64,000 nt of DNA from Pohlia nutans (lineage: Eukaryota > Streptophyta > Bryopsida > Bryales > Mniaceae), in contig CM040104.1 of NCBI GenBank assembly GCA_022496805.1, positions 9,550,650 through 9,614,649 of the forward strand, read 5' to 3'. Positions 33,615 to 44,709 of the stretch are shown piece by piece (positions within the stretch are counted from its first letter, which is position 1; each line of letters begins with the position of its first letter). The notes beneath the pieces were generated by a model, which searched no databases, had not been told where the DNA came from, and saw only the letters and a list, made by a program, of their open reading frames with translations. A program made the translations under genes and the position numbers.

Positions 33615-36614
33615 ATGCTGGAATTTTTGGTGCGGATTTTGGTGCGATTCAGGAGGTTTTGGTGTTGTGGAATTTTTGACTCAAAAGCCAAGCCTATGGC
33701 GCCTCTCCAGTCCATCCTTACAAAATTCCTCTATGCTGGTTTGTCTGAGGGCGATGGGGGGCAAGGGCCAGACGAATTTGGTTTTGCGACTACTCAAGTC
33801 GTGTTGAGCAGTCAAGAGGGCAGCTCTGGTCCGCCTTTCGATGACGGTGCCGATCCCGTAGAGCAATCGGAGGTGTTCATGAACACCACAGTCCCGCTAG
33901 CAATAGGGGAGGGAGACGGCTTTAGCGACCAGATGGGGCCAGGCGTTGGAGGCGCCGGAGTTCTACACTTTTCAGGCGCTAGAGGCACCGGGGTTGAGCG
34001 TGGACCAAGCATTGGAGGCGCCGGAGTTCAGCGGGTTTCAGGCGCTGGACCTGCTGGAGTTGAGCGGGGGCCACGCCCTGGAGGCGCCGGAGTTCAGCGG
34101 GGGGCAGGCGCTGCAGCTGCCGGAGCTGAGCGGAGGCCGGGCGTTGGAGCTCCCGAAGTTCAGATCAGGCGGTCTTCAGCTCGTGAAAAAGGTAAGTCCC
34201 CGTGTCCCGTTGCCATGAAGGGCGATGGAGCTAGTTCGTCCGGTTCAGCAGATCAGGCTCCAGCAAATGTTCAGGCTGCAGCAGATGTTCTAGCTGCAGC
34301 AGGTGGGCTGCCGGGGGTGCCGGATGTGGAGATATTGGACTCTGTGGTGGCCTCACCTGCACATGACGCAGCTAGGCAAAAAAGAAGGGTGTATGAGACC
34401 AATCGGCATTGGCAAGACTCGTGGGCTGCCAAGTTACCATGGGCCCAATCTGTTGTTGCTACTGATGGGTCCGTTAAGCAAGTCATGTGCAAGGTCTGTA
34501 CTGATGTAGAGGGCCGTGAAAAATTGCTTGCCCCAAAGATTGACGGGTTGTGGAAGCATTGTGGCCGGAGGAGGGCCACCACAAGCTTTGGCAAAGTGGT
34601 GGCGGGGCAGTATTACTTTCTCTCAACTAATTCACATGTAAAAAACAAAAAAATATATTTTGCAAAATTGGGGAAGGGTGGAGATACCGTGGTTCAGCAG
34701 GTAGCGGCGGGTGCGGTGCGTGAGAGGAAGCGCAAGGTGGTCCAATTTCGGGCCATCTTTTGGTTGCTAATGCATGGGAGACCCATGACCGACTATGAGC
34801 ACATGCGGGAGTTGTTTGAGGTGCTCTCGGTCCCCGATTTTCCCAAGAAGCATTGGAGTGCAAATTGTGGGTGGGAGATGGCTGATCATATGGCCAAAGT
34901 GTTGGGAGAGCATACCAAAAGCATCATTGGTAATGCTCCTTTCTTCTCTCTTTCATGTGATGAGGTAACATCCATTGATGCCCAATCTTGGATTTCCATT
35001 CACATCTATGTTTGCATGGGGTTCAAAAGGGTACCCATTCTATTGTCATTGAGTCGCTTGACGGAAGGCAATGGTGCTAATGCTATTAAGCAATGCATTG
35101 AGGGTATGGTTACACATCACACGGGGCTTGATGAGATGCAAGTGGCAAAAAGATTGGTTTGTTTTGGGGCGGATGGGGTGTCGGCTTTTCAGGGCAGCAG
35201 GAACGGTGTCACCGTGCAAATGAAAGACACCACGGCCCCGTTTATGTTTGGAGTCCATTGCATGGCTCACCGCACCAATCTCGCGGTTGAACCGCTTTCT
35301 AACTTGCCCGTTGTGTCTAAGCTTGAGGCACTATGCCAAGCTATGCATTCATACTTTAGCCATAGTCCTAAGAGGCATTTGGAATTCCAAAAGCTTGCCG
35401 ACATCATGGAAACAGAGGGCTTGAAAATGTTGCGAAATGTGAAGACACGGTGGATATCTCTTCTCGAGCCATTGAGGAGGGTGATGGGTGAGTACAAGAC
35501 ACTAATTGCCAAGATGTGTGAGGATGCGGCGTTGAAAGAGCCCGAGATGACATCAAAGCAAGCCATGGCGAGAGAGACCGCACGCCACAACTATGATTTG
35601 TTGTGTGATGTCGGTACATTGCTTGCACTTCCTTGCCTTTTGCCGCTTCTTGAGTCGGTAAATTCCTTGATGAAATTTGCCCAATCTAACCATGTGTTTG
35701 TGAGTGATTATGTAGCCGCGGTGAAGATTTTCCAAGCGGAACTATACATGATGTATAGTGATCGTGACACGGCATGGAAAAAATCTCATTTTGAGATGTT
35801 CCATGACATTGTCAATGATCATTCATATGCAATCACCCAAGAGTGGGTGACGGATTTGAACACGGGCTCTCAAAGCCTTGCATTTCGCATTGGAGATCAC
35901 ACTTACCCGGCTCACATGATTTGCTCCGTCACGGGGAAGAAATTGCCGGTCTCACACGAAGACTTTGAGGCGGTGGTCTCTAGTGTGAAAGGGAAATGCA
36001 AGGATGCCGCTGAAATGCTCACGCTTGAGCTTGATGTGAGATTCCCGGAGGTGGAATTGATGAACGCCTTGGGCGTAGTATTTCCTCAATATTGGTTGCA
36101 ACCAAATTGTGAGGAATTGTTCCCCTTGCATGTGAAGACCTTGAGAGGACACTACTCTATGCATCGCACGGTGAACTTTGGCACCAAGGATGAGCCCATT
36201 ATGAGGGAAATTGAGCCCCTCATTGATGGTAGATTGCTTTCTTTGCAAACATCTTTGTTTAAGCTCACAATGAAGTCTCATGCAAGGGAGGCTATGGAGG
36301 AGCCACGGGACCAAAATCCGATGACTAAGTTGTGGGTGAAGGTGGGGCAAAATGCCTTGATGCTAAACCGCCTTTCCGAATTCATAAAGGTGGCTGAAAT
36401 TGCCATAACGGCGGTGCTTGGGAGTGTGGAAGATGAACGCACGTTCTCTACTCTTGGATTTATGAAATCCAAGCTTCGTAACCGGCTTGGTGGGCATTTG
36501 GACACATGTGTGAAGATGTTCTCACAACAATTCTTCACTCTCCAATCCTTCCCTTTTAACTCAGCAATTAACTCATGGCGTGATGATCGTGCAAGGAGGG
36601 GGGCCGATGTGTAA
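33615..36614 (+). CDS. hAT-family transposase (copy B)
   Basis: 999 aa, the same at every residue as the copy A protein. Features: BED/TTF-like Cys/His region at about 265-325, catalytic Asp449 and Asp520, CMAH block at 549-552, TRW at 611-613, Glu941 in EDERTFS, and the dimerisation block to about residue 970. The N-terminal third is a Gly/Ala/Val repeat linker. An internal GTAAGT at about 34192 sits in frame and need not be spliced. Because the frame, ends and target repeats are intact, this copy is likely able to act or did so recently. Confidence 0.93.
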   Translation: MLEFLVRILVRFRRFWCCGIFDSKAKPMAPLQSILTKFLYAGLSEGDGGQGPDEFGFATTQVVLSSQEGSSGPPFDDGADPVEQSEVFMNTTVPLAIGEGDGFSDQMGPGVGGAGVLHFSGARGTGVERGPSIGGAGVQRVSGAGPAGVERGPRPGGAGVQRGAGAAAAGAERRPGVGAPEVQIRRSSAREKGKSPCPVAMKGDGASSSGSADQAPANVQAAADVLAAAGGLPGVPDVEILDSVVASPAHDAARQKRRVYETNRHWQDSWAAKLPWAQSVVATDGSVKQVMCKVCTDVEGREKLLAPKIDGLWKHCGRRRATTSFGKVVAGQYYFLSTNSHVKNKKIYFAKLGKGGDTVVQQVAAGAVRERKRKVVQFRAIFWLLMHGRPMTDYEHMRELFEVLSVPDFPKKHWSANCGWEMADHMAKVLGEHTKSIIGNAPFFSLSCDEVTSIDAQSWISIHIYVCMGFKRVPILLSLSRLTEGNGANAIKQCIEGMVTHHTGLDEMQVAKRLVCFGADGVSAFQGSRNGVTVQMKDTTAPFMFGVHCMAHRTNLAVEPLSNLPVVSKLEALCQAMHSYFSHSPKRHLEFQKLADIMETEGLKMLRNVKTRWISLLEPLRRVMGEYKTLIAKMCEDAALKEPEMTSKQAMARETARHNYDLLCDVGTLLALPCLLPLLESVNSLMKFAQSNHVFVSDYVAAVKIFQAELYMMYSDRDTAWKKSHFEMFHDIVNDHSYAITQEWVTDLNTGSQSLAFRIGDHTYPAHMICSVTGKKLPVSHEDFEAVVSSVKGKCKDAAEMLTLELDVRFPEVELMNALGVVFPQYWLQPNCEELFPLHVKTLRGHYSMHRTVNFGTKDEPIMREIEPLIDGRLLSLQTSLFKLTMKSHAREAMEEPRDQNPMTKLWVKVGQNALMLNRLSEFIKVAEIAITAVLGSVEDERTFSTLGFMKSKLRNRLGGHLDTCVKMFSQQFFTLQSFPFNSAINSWRDDRARRGADV

Positions 36615-36730
36615 GGCCTTTTGTTTCCATTATGACGGCAAGTTTTGAATTGCAAATTTGTTGAACATTTTACTAACTTGGTTGGGGGTGGGTGGGATTG
36701 TCAATTGCGTAGGGCAAGGCCTTATGGGCC

Positions 36731-36745
36731 GGGGTTCAACTCCCC
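36731..36745 (+). other. tRNA-like T-arm (B-box-like) in hAT copy B
   Basis: GGGGTTCAACTCCCC, a 4-bp stem with a 7-base loop as in a tRNA T-arm, matching the module in copy A. Confidence 0.4.
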
Positions 36746-36757
36746 TTGGCAATTGCT

Positions 36758-37360
36758 GAATTTTTTTTGAAGTTTAGGAAATTTTGTGAAGTGCTGAATT
36801 TTTTGTGAAGTGCTGAAATTATTAATGAAGTGCTGAATTTTTGGTGAAGTGCTGAATTTTTTGTGAAGTGCTGAAATTATTAGTGAAGTGCTGAATTTTT
36901 TGTGAAGTGCTAATTTTATTAGTGAAGTGCTGAATTTTTTGTGAAGTGCTGATTTTATTAGTGAAGTGCTGAATTTTTGGTGAAGTGCTGAATTTTTGGT
37001 GAAATGCTGAATTTTTGGTGAAGTGCTGAATTTTTGGTGAAGTGCTGAATTTTTGGTGAAGTGCTGAATTTTTGGTGAAGTGCTGAATTTTTTGTGAAGT
37101 GCTGATTTTATTAGTGAAGTGCTGAATTTTTTGTGAAGTGCTGATTTTATTAGTGAAGTGCTGAATCTTTGGTGAAGTGCTGAATTTTTGGTGAAGTGCT
37201 GAATTTTTTGTGAAGTGCTGATTTTTTGGTGAAGTGCTGAATTTTTTGTGAAGTGCTGAAATTATTTGTGAAGTGCTGATTTTTTTGGTGAAGGCCTGAA
37301 ATTTTGGGTAAAGTGCTTAAATTTTGATGAAGAGCTGAATTTTTTAGCAATTGCCTTAAT
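36758..37360. repeat. Subterminal 19-bp tandem array in hAT copy B
   Basis: The reverse-complement counterpart of the copy A array (unit about 'gtgaagtgctgaattttt'). The order of unit variants differs: B has six consecutive 'gaatttttggtgaagtgct' types near 36965-37085 where A has fewer. Total length is similar. Confidence 0.9.
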
Positions 37361-37702
37361 TTTTTGTGAGGTGGCTTAATTTTTGGCACAAGATTAGCCA
37401 CCAATGCATCTATGCTGAATTTCTTGTCGCGTGTTTTACTACCTTTGAAACTTTTGGGATGCCACATTCCCATGATTTTTGGCTTCACACTCGCCATATG
37501 AGTTGAAGCAGTAAAAAAATTCAGAATTTTGGCTCAAAATTTGTGATTAGAGGCTCGCCACTTGCATACAAAAAATGGGCTCACTGTAGCCTCATTTGAG
37601 GGCTGAAATTACTGTGGAGGGGCCAAAAAAGCACCTCCCAAGCCCATTGAGGAGCCTGTCGCTCTACCATCATCAATCCTTAAAAAAATCGCTGGCAGTG
37701 CC

Positions 37703-38178
37703 ACATGGAAAGTGAGAGCATGGTGCAATGATACTCTATTAATTGCAAGTCAACTTGCTTGGCATTACATGCTCCTAATACAGAATGGGCTTTCATATCT
37801 AGGGGCCAACAGCTAATGTAAAGTTTTTCCCTTTGTTTGGAAAGTCACCAATAATTAGTACCTCACTTGGTCCGGATTTAAAATGTTCAAGTCAAGTAGC
37901 CATAAATAATTGTCCCATTCCACAACTGAAATGAAATGAAGCTTATCTTCCATTCAAATTCAACCAGTGACTGACTGACCCTGACCGTTGTAAAAAATTT
38001 GTTTAACTTTTTTACTTACACCCCAGCTTCCCTTGCCGTTGGCTGACACTCTAGAAACTCCACCATTGAATTGACAAATTGGGCTTCATAACTATGGACC
38101 CTATGCCCGTGCGGTCAAACTTTTGGTTTCAGAATTTAATCTCTAAGACCCACTTTACATTTCAGGTCCACTTTAAAT
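37703..38178. other. Intergenic DNA, no recognised feature
   Basis: Sequence between the hAT target repeat and the TTAA cluster. No supported frame or repeat. Confidence 0.5.
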
Positions 38179-38993
38179 TTAACCCTTAACCCCTAAACGT
38201 CCTCACCTATGTCTAGTTTAGGCAGTTTTGCAAAGATGCATTATAAAATGCAATTAATATGAATATTTAGAACTTGATGTATGAATAAAAGTTATACATT
38301 TTTAATTTTAGATTCTATCTATAGAGTTAGATCTATGACTACTATCACTAATCTTTTTTTATAAATTTTGAAACATAAAATAAAAAATTACTTTGCAATT
38401 CAATTACGAATAAGATATTGACAATATGTGGATGAAATTTGTTGTGATGGGTTATAATGTAGTACTTTAGGTGTAGTGATTTTTGGAGATTTTTTGGATG
38501 CTTGATTTTAATAGTTTTTTTTTTCATGAACACTTTTAGACCAAAATCTTCAAGATTTTCGGTGAAACACTACAACACAAAATGAGGCATAATTTTTTCA
38601 AAAATTATTTCCTTTTCGATCGGATCACACATACATGAAGTTAACTTCCCATAAAAAATTCAGTAAAAAAATCACACCACAAAAAGTGCATGACGGATGA
38701 GAAACTACGGATGAAATCTGTACATCAGGCCAAAAACGCCTGCTTGGGCAGTTAGGGGTTAAAGGACACATGCTTTCCTAATACCACACCCAAAATCTCT
38801 TTTAAACTCCATTTTAAGCATGTTTTTGTTTTTAATTTACTTTGGCTCTATTCTAAAGAAGTATAGATCTCTTTAAGGTTCTCGGTTTGGCATTCTAAAA
38901 ACCCCATTTGGTGCAATGGAGTAGAAGTTATGAGCAAGATTCTCCCAAAATAAAACCAAGCCCGTGGGGCTTGCATTGTCCTTTAAGGGTTAA
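38179..38993. mobile_element. TTAA-family element interrupted by another TTAA element
   Basis: Outer TTAACCC at 38179 continues, after removal of the nested element (38186-38762, with one TTAA kept), as TTAACCCTTAAAGGACACAT, which matches the terminus of the related copy at 8199-8441 (reverse). The right end is TTGTCCTTTAAGGGTTAA at 38993. Confidence 0.85.
38186..38762. mobile_element. 577-bp TTAA-family MITE nested in another
   Basis: TTAACCCCTAAACGTCC to GGCAGTTAGGGGTTAA, related over its length to 467-1327 and 58911-59486. It was inserted at the TTAA inside the end of the outer element, so the 4-bp duplication is directly visible. Confidence 0.9.
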
Positions 38994-39530
38994 CCCTTTT
39001 ACGCGCATGCGTTCATATAATGGACGACTAACAAATTGCAAACTTTCTCTTGTACAATTTTTCATCAATCCAAATTTCTTTTGGTTTTTGTGCTAGTTGA
39101 TTATCATTTGTATGGTATGGATCTTCGAAATAAGATATTGTGATTTTTTGAAAAACATCACAATTGGTTTATGTCGGGTTTTATTCTGAGTTCAAAAAGT
39201 GAGACTTTATACATGATTTTCCAAAAAAAGTAGAATCAAATAATGTAAACTGTACCATCTTGTAGTCCTTGTTATTCCAATTTCATTAAAATATTTTTTA
39301 ATTTTGTTGTGTTTATTTTAGATTTTTAATTGAATTTTAAGAAAAAACCTTGCAAAATTAATTTTAAAATATTAAGAAAAAAAATATGATGAATCCAACC
39401 GTACAAATGTGATCTTCACATTGACATTTACATTTTTGCTTTGTACAATACATCAACTCCATTTTTTTTCATCAAACATTTTATAACAGATCTTTGAAAA
39501 CAGTGTTGAATTGGGACGTTAAAGGGTTAA
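38990..39530. mobile_element. 541-bp TTAA-family element
   Basis: TTAACCCTTTTACGCGC to GGGACGTTAAAGGGTTAA. It shares its left TTAA with the preceding element and its right TTAA (39527-39530) with the next. Interior AT-rich, non-coding. Confidence 0.8.
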
Positions 39531-40078
39531 TCCCTAAATGACAATGGGGGTAAGGGCAAAACCTAGATGTGTTATAAAATGTTACTTCCGCAACTTTGAT
39601 GAAGTTTGGTCCAAAAGAGAAAATGAGAAATATGATGTTTAGTAATTATCCGTATGATCAAACTTTCAAAAACTGTTTTGGATACTCATTTAATGAATTT
39701 AGGAGCATTTACCATTTAATATTCACAAAAAGTGAAATTTTATTTTTAGAATTTTAAATTTGGTATGATTGGTTAAAACTAGAGATTATGATCTAAAACT
39801 TTTTAAAGCAATTTTTTCAAAGGAGGGAACACGAATAGTTTCTCCAAATTGTAAATTTTATAACATTGGGACAATATTGAGGTCTTTATTTTTGAAAAAT
39901 TCTCCTCTATGGAGTTTAACTTGGACAAACATAATTTGAATTGGGTTGGAAAGTAGACTTGATTTCCTATTTGAAAATGTTTATTTATTCATTTATTAAA
40001 ATATGTTTTTCATCTTGGATAACCTATAAAAGAAAGGACAACGACTATAAAATGGTCGTTCGGTCATTTAGGAGTTAA
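39527..40078. mobile_element. 552-bp TTAA-family element
   Basis: TTAATCCCTAAATGAC to GGTCATTTAGGAGTTAA, imperfect 16-bp inverted ends. It has the 'acgactataaaatggtcgtt' motif close to the right end, as in the element at 17366-18282. Confidence 0.8.
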
Positions 40079-40099
40079 GACCCACTTTACACTTAACTC

Positions 40100-40895
40100 T
40101 TAACCTTTAAAAGACTGAGAGTTTTTCTTATTTTTAAGCATCATTTTCTCCTCATTCATTTTTTTGTGTTTTTTTTTTTAACTTTTAATTTTTTTTAATG
40201 TTTTTTACTCTTGATAGCTACACTGATTATCCCATTTAGTGAAGGAGGGTTCATAGTGCATTTGGGAAATTAGTGGAGGTGATACTAAATATCATTATTA
40301 TGTAAAATTAACGTGGTATGAAGATTTCAGTCACTCAGTAAAAATTTCAGCCCTCGCTAATTTTGTTATTTTACAAAATAGTGCGTGCTTTGGAAATTAG
40401 TACCACACGCACTAAATGTGAAAATTAGTGTAATACCAATTTGAACACCAAGAAAAAATTATAGAATTTTTCGACCAATTTAACAATTTTTCCCATGTCT
40501 CCAAAGAGAGTGAGAAAATTTTCAAAAAAGATTGTCATTTCATCTTTTCACTTCAAATGCTATAAACTTGCAATATGTACAGTCAAATTCTATGAAATTT
40601 TTACCATGCATTCTTTCGGTAGTCTAAAGTAAGATCCTACGATTCGAGATGCAAAAAAATCATTTCTAAGGTTTATTTTAAAGCCCTGCCCGAACCGCCC
40701 ATTCTTCCCAAAAAAGAACTTATGTCTCTCCATAACTTCTACTTACGAAGTTGGAATCAAAAAAAAATCGATTCCTCGTTTCTGTATCGACATACCAAAT
40801 TCACATAATGTATTTCAAAAAATTAGGATAAAAATTGACACTGTGTGGACCTACCCAAACATTGAAAATGTCCTAGTTCTTGGTCCTTAAGGGTT
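40100..40895. mobile_element. Probable decayed TTAA-family element with nested MITE
   Basis: The left end is TTAACCTTTAAAAGAC. The suggested right end, 'ggtccttaagggtt' at about 40882-40895, has lost the final AA. A TA-flanked MITE is inserted at 40219-40432. Boundaries are tentative. Confidence 0.45.
40219..40432. mobile_element. MITE with TA TSD, second copy of the 8541-8758 family
   Basis: CACTGATTATCCCATTTAGT start, with the reversed decayed end, flanked by TA (40219-40220 and 40431-40432). It is homologous over its length to the other copy in the opposite orientation. Confidence 0.8.
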
Positions 40896-41136
40896 CCTTT
40901 AGGAGTTGAAGGACATGGTTTTCATGATTCCCACACCCAAAATATCTTTTTAAACTCTATTTTAAGCATGATTTTTTTTCAAGTTACTTTGGTTCTATTC
41001 TAAAGAAATTTAACTTGATGTTTTAAATATGTTTGTTTTGCCATTAAAACCCCCCATTTGGTTTAATGAAGCAAAAGTGATGAGCAAAATTCTCCAAAAA
41101 AAAACCCATGGGACTTAGTATGTCCTAAAGGGTTAA
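40896..41136. mobile_element. TTAA-family element, decayed left end
   Basis: Homologous to 38763-38993 and reversed 8199-8441 ('cccacacccaaaatat', 'ttaagcatg', 'ttctattctaaagaa'). The right end is TGTCCTAAAGGGTTAA at 41136; the left end is unclear. Confidence 0.7.
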
Positions 41137-42104
41137 GGCTCATTTTTGGCTCGATTAAAAAACTAGTACAATAGGATTGCACAAGAGTTGTATATCAAGG
41201 TTCAATTTGAGCCTCTTTTCATTCTATGTAGAGATATAAGATGGGGCTAAAAATTTGGGCGGACCAAAAGGAATTAGATCAAGGTTTACATTGACCTCAT
41301 TTTTAAACCTTTAGGCTCAAATGCATCATGGAGTCGTGAAATTGAGACCTCACATTGATCTAAGGGATTTGCACTTGGAAATCCACTTAATAATAACAAG
41401 TAATTATGAAATTGGGCGGTCATTTACAATTTAACTGGATCGCCATCTACATTTAGCAATAATGCAAGTTTTACTGCCATACCAAAAATGGTAAAAATGG
41501 TTGGGCAATGGCAAAAATGAATAGTGTTTGTGCAATGGCAAAAATAGTTGCCTTGATAGGTGTCACAAATAGTTAGGTGTTACAAATAGGTTGCACTACC
41601 TTTGAGGCCCATTTGTCTTTATCAAATAGGTTGATTTTTAAACAGATCAATGTTTGAAATGCAAAGTTGATCTAAAGTAAAAGGACCTTAATTCAATCCA
41701 TTAAGGAACCCTAAACCATCAGAATTGGTTTGATAAAGCTGAAATTTTGAAAAAAAGTTAGATATGGTTGGCTTTTGTAAAATTAAAAATTAAAATTTCA
41801 TTATTAGTTTACTTTGAAAAAATATGCAAACAATAAACTTGAATTGGACCCTATCTCCAACCTTCTAGGATCATATAATTATAACCATGTGGAGTACCTA
41901 AACATGTCACACAAATAAAAACTTAATTGGTCAGATGCATCTAGATGTATAGTTTCTAAAATTCTTTTGTATTTTAAGTAAAAAAAATATGGTCAATTTT
42001 GGATTGAAATATTAGAGTTATCCGTAAAGTGAGAACCAAGTAACATGTCTGCTATAGTGCGTTTTCAATCTTGATATAGAATTTTTTAACACCCACTCAC
42101 ACAA
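41137..42104. other. Intergenic DNA, no recognised gene
   Basis: AT-rich with a local repeat of 'ggcaaaaatgg/atag' near 41490-41550. A lone 'attagagttatccgtaa' at about 42010 matches the terminal repeat of the element at 50657-51142. Confidence 0.5.
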
Positions 42105-42270
42105 GCCACCAAGCTCTTTCCCTTGGGGGAGCATGAGGTTAGAGTGGGAATACATGCAAATTCCTCTATGGGAACTCAAGCTAGGTTTAGGGGAGCCACT
42201 CTTGCATTGGGGAGGTTCAAGGTTCGAATCTCTCTCACAATGCAATGCGTTGTGATTGGTAAAAAAAAAG
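42105..42270 (+). repeat. SINE-like repeat with B-box and A-tail
   Basis: Homologous to the minus-strand copy at 27656-27800. The sense strand has 'gctaggtttaggggagcc' (A-box-like) and GGTTCGAATCT (B-box), and ends 'gattggt' with a run of A (42260-42269), as in a retroposed tRNA-derived SINE. The open frame across it is not a gene. Confidence 0.65.
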
Positions 42271-44709
42271 GGGCCAAAACTCATTTTCGCTGCTTTTTAA
42301 GCTAAAAAACCAGTTATGCTTTGTCTTTCATTTTGTGATTTTTTTTTCTTTACGGATAAGTCTATTTGAACCCAAAAATAAAAATAAAAATAAAAATAAA
42401 TAAAAATAAAAATTAGTCAAAAATGTAACTATAGGATTATCTTCTAACCTTCATTGAAAATAAGTCCAATTTTTCTTTATGCAAACCATTCATCGTTCCT
42501 GATATTAAAAAAATTAAATAAAAATAAAGATTTGTTATTTATTATTTGTTATTTTATCATCATCATCGTTATTATTATTATTGTTATTTTTTCACTACAT
42601 GTCCAAGGATGTCTCTCTACTTTAGAATTTAGTAAAAAAATAGAAGATGTGGGATTGGATTTGTATCATTGGGTATGATGTACATGTTTGAGTTGAAAAT
42701 TTGTAAACCTAAGTCAAAATTTGAATCCTCATTGTGAAAAGATTATCACATACACTTGCATTACCATATCCCCATAGTATACAATAAAACACTTCATTGT
42801 AATATATTCCTTGACAAAAAAAAAGAAAAAAAGAAACAAAAGAACTTCTACTCATTCCAAAAAAAATGCATCACATGAGTATAACATCACAAGGTTGAAG
42901 AAATTATGACCTCTAAAAAAAATCTTCCAAAAATGGCTCCATCCTAAAATTGGCACCACATGGCAATCTTACGACATGTTACTAATAATTGTATGCATAA
43001 ACAAGTCAGAAGTCAAACTACAACAATTGACCAAAAGTCCAAAGACTACAACTTGATTTTAAAGAATTCTAGGGTTCAAGGCAACGATTTAGGTGCACTT
43101 TTTATAGAACATCATTCAAGCTAGGAACGTAATTATAATGTCATTCAATAAATAAGTATGTATGTTTTCATCTATGCATTAGAAAAGAATATTCTAGACA
43201 ATGTCAACCTATATTAAACATATGCTCAACAAAAAACTGGAAAGAGCCGAAGTCTTCTTTGAAAGGAAAAAGAAAAAGAAAAAGGAAAAAGTGCTAAAAC
43301 TCTTCATCTAATGACATCCTATAATTGTTGCTTAATAATATTACAAATTACAAATTTACATTGATTAAATATTTTATATTAATAGTCATGATTTTTATCT
43401 TTTTGATTTTTTTTTATTTTTTAAATTTTAAAGTACAACCTAATTGATATAAATAATACATTCTATTTTCTTAAATTATGAAAATTTAGTATAATTTTCT
43501 TGGAGAGTGACAGGGGTTTTCAAAAGGTCTTAGCAGTAGTGACCAATAGTCATGTCGGTTGGTTCTCCTGGTTATAGCCCTTAGTCAATAACCATAACCA
43601 AAAGAAATCTAAATTGGCATTGTTGTGAGGTATTGAAATATTTGATAGAGGTATCTTGAGAATCTTCTAAAAGTGACTAAAGAATGTATTAATATTTTTA
43701 TTTAAAATATTTATTCCAAAATTTATAGTACAATGACTTGTTTTGTATTTGGAACATAATTGTAGTGACGACATCTTCAAAAAATAATTTTAAAATATTT
43801 TGACATGGATATTTAATTCAACTATATGAATGTCATCCCAGTGTCATTATCTACAAACTTCCATTTGTATTGCAATTTCAAAATATATATTTTGTACATT
43901 TTTTATAGTAATTTTTCATAGTTTTCCGAAATAGACAATGAAAGATGAAAACACTCAAAATGTGTTTTAAGACAAGTTCTTTTTTTTTATCATTCCTGAA
44001 TTGAAACAAGATTTAATATAAAAAATCTCCTTTTTCAAAAGTAAAAGTTCAAAATTCAAGAAAATCAAATTTAGACAATTGATTTTAACCCCAAGAATTT
44101 AGACGACCAAATATGGTTGTTCGTGCACTTAGCGGCTTAAATAACCATTCAAAAGTGTTTCTTCGTTTAGTTTCTCTCACACACACATAAATATACATAT
44201 ATACATACATACATAAATACATAAATACATATACATATACATATAATATACATATACATATACATATACATATATATATATGTATATATATATATATTCC
44301 CATGGAAATAAAGACTTGTAAAAAAATTTATCGAAGGAAAAAAATAAAAAAATAAAAAAATCTAAGTAATGCACTATGTCTAATTTCCAAAAATGAACAT
44401 CTAAATGCTAAGAGCATCCGTAACATTCTTTGACAAGTCTATCGCACCACATAAGCAAACTGGGACTATATTGTCATTCTATCAACACGGGCCTCGATCC
44501 ATACACACTAAACTATATTTATCTTGAACATTGTTTTTGCATTGCAAGTCCCTTTCCAAAATTGGGTGAGTTACTATCACTCTCTTGTCATGCGGCTACT
44601 CCCTTTCATTGTTTAGAGGTTGGTCCCCCCTATTACGATGGAGACAACAATTAAAGAGAAGTAGATCAAACCGAGATTCTTATGAACCCGCATGCGTTGA
44701 AGTTTGTAT
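42271..44709. other. AT-rich intergenic DNA with microsatellites
   Basis: No supported gene. It contains an (aaaat)n run at about 42380-42412, a (gata/acat)n array at 44170-44300, and a 56-base stretch from 44087 to 44142 bounded by TTAACCCC and GGCTTAA, perhaps a deleted TTAA element. A lone Tourist-like end 'taagagcatccg' is at about 44411. Confidence 0.5.
44170..44300. repeat. (ACAT/AT)n microsatellite
   Basis: A run of 'acatac', 'ataaatac' and 'atatac' units merging into (at)n just before 44300. It creates long open frames on the minus strand that are not genes. Confidence 0.95.

Larger units (their letters stand above)
32644..37694 (+). mobile_element. Autonomous hAT transposon, copy B (5.05 kb)
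   Basis: Inverted relative of copy A. It starts CAGCGAATTTTTAA at 32644 and ends TAAAAAAATCGCTG at 37694. The transposase is intact, and the leader differs from copy A by only isolated bases (for example one at about 33211). The flanks are ccgggcac (32636-32643) and gcagtgcc (37695-37702), each reverse complementary to one flank of copy A. Confidence 0.95.

Noticed and set aside
8867..37694. The two hAT copies as long terminal repeats of one retrotransposon
   Set aside because: They are inverted, each encodes a full transposase, and each has hAT-type ends and 8-bp duplications.
44085..44374. Tyr/Ile-rich frames
   Set aside because: Translation of an (acat/at)n microsatellite.
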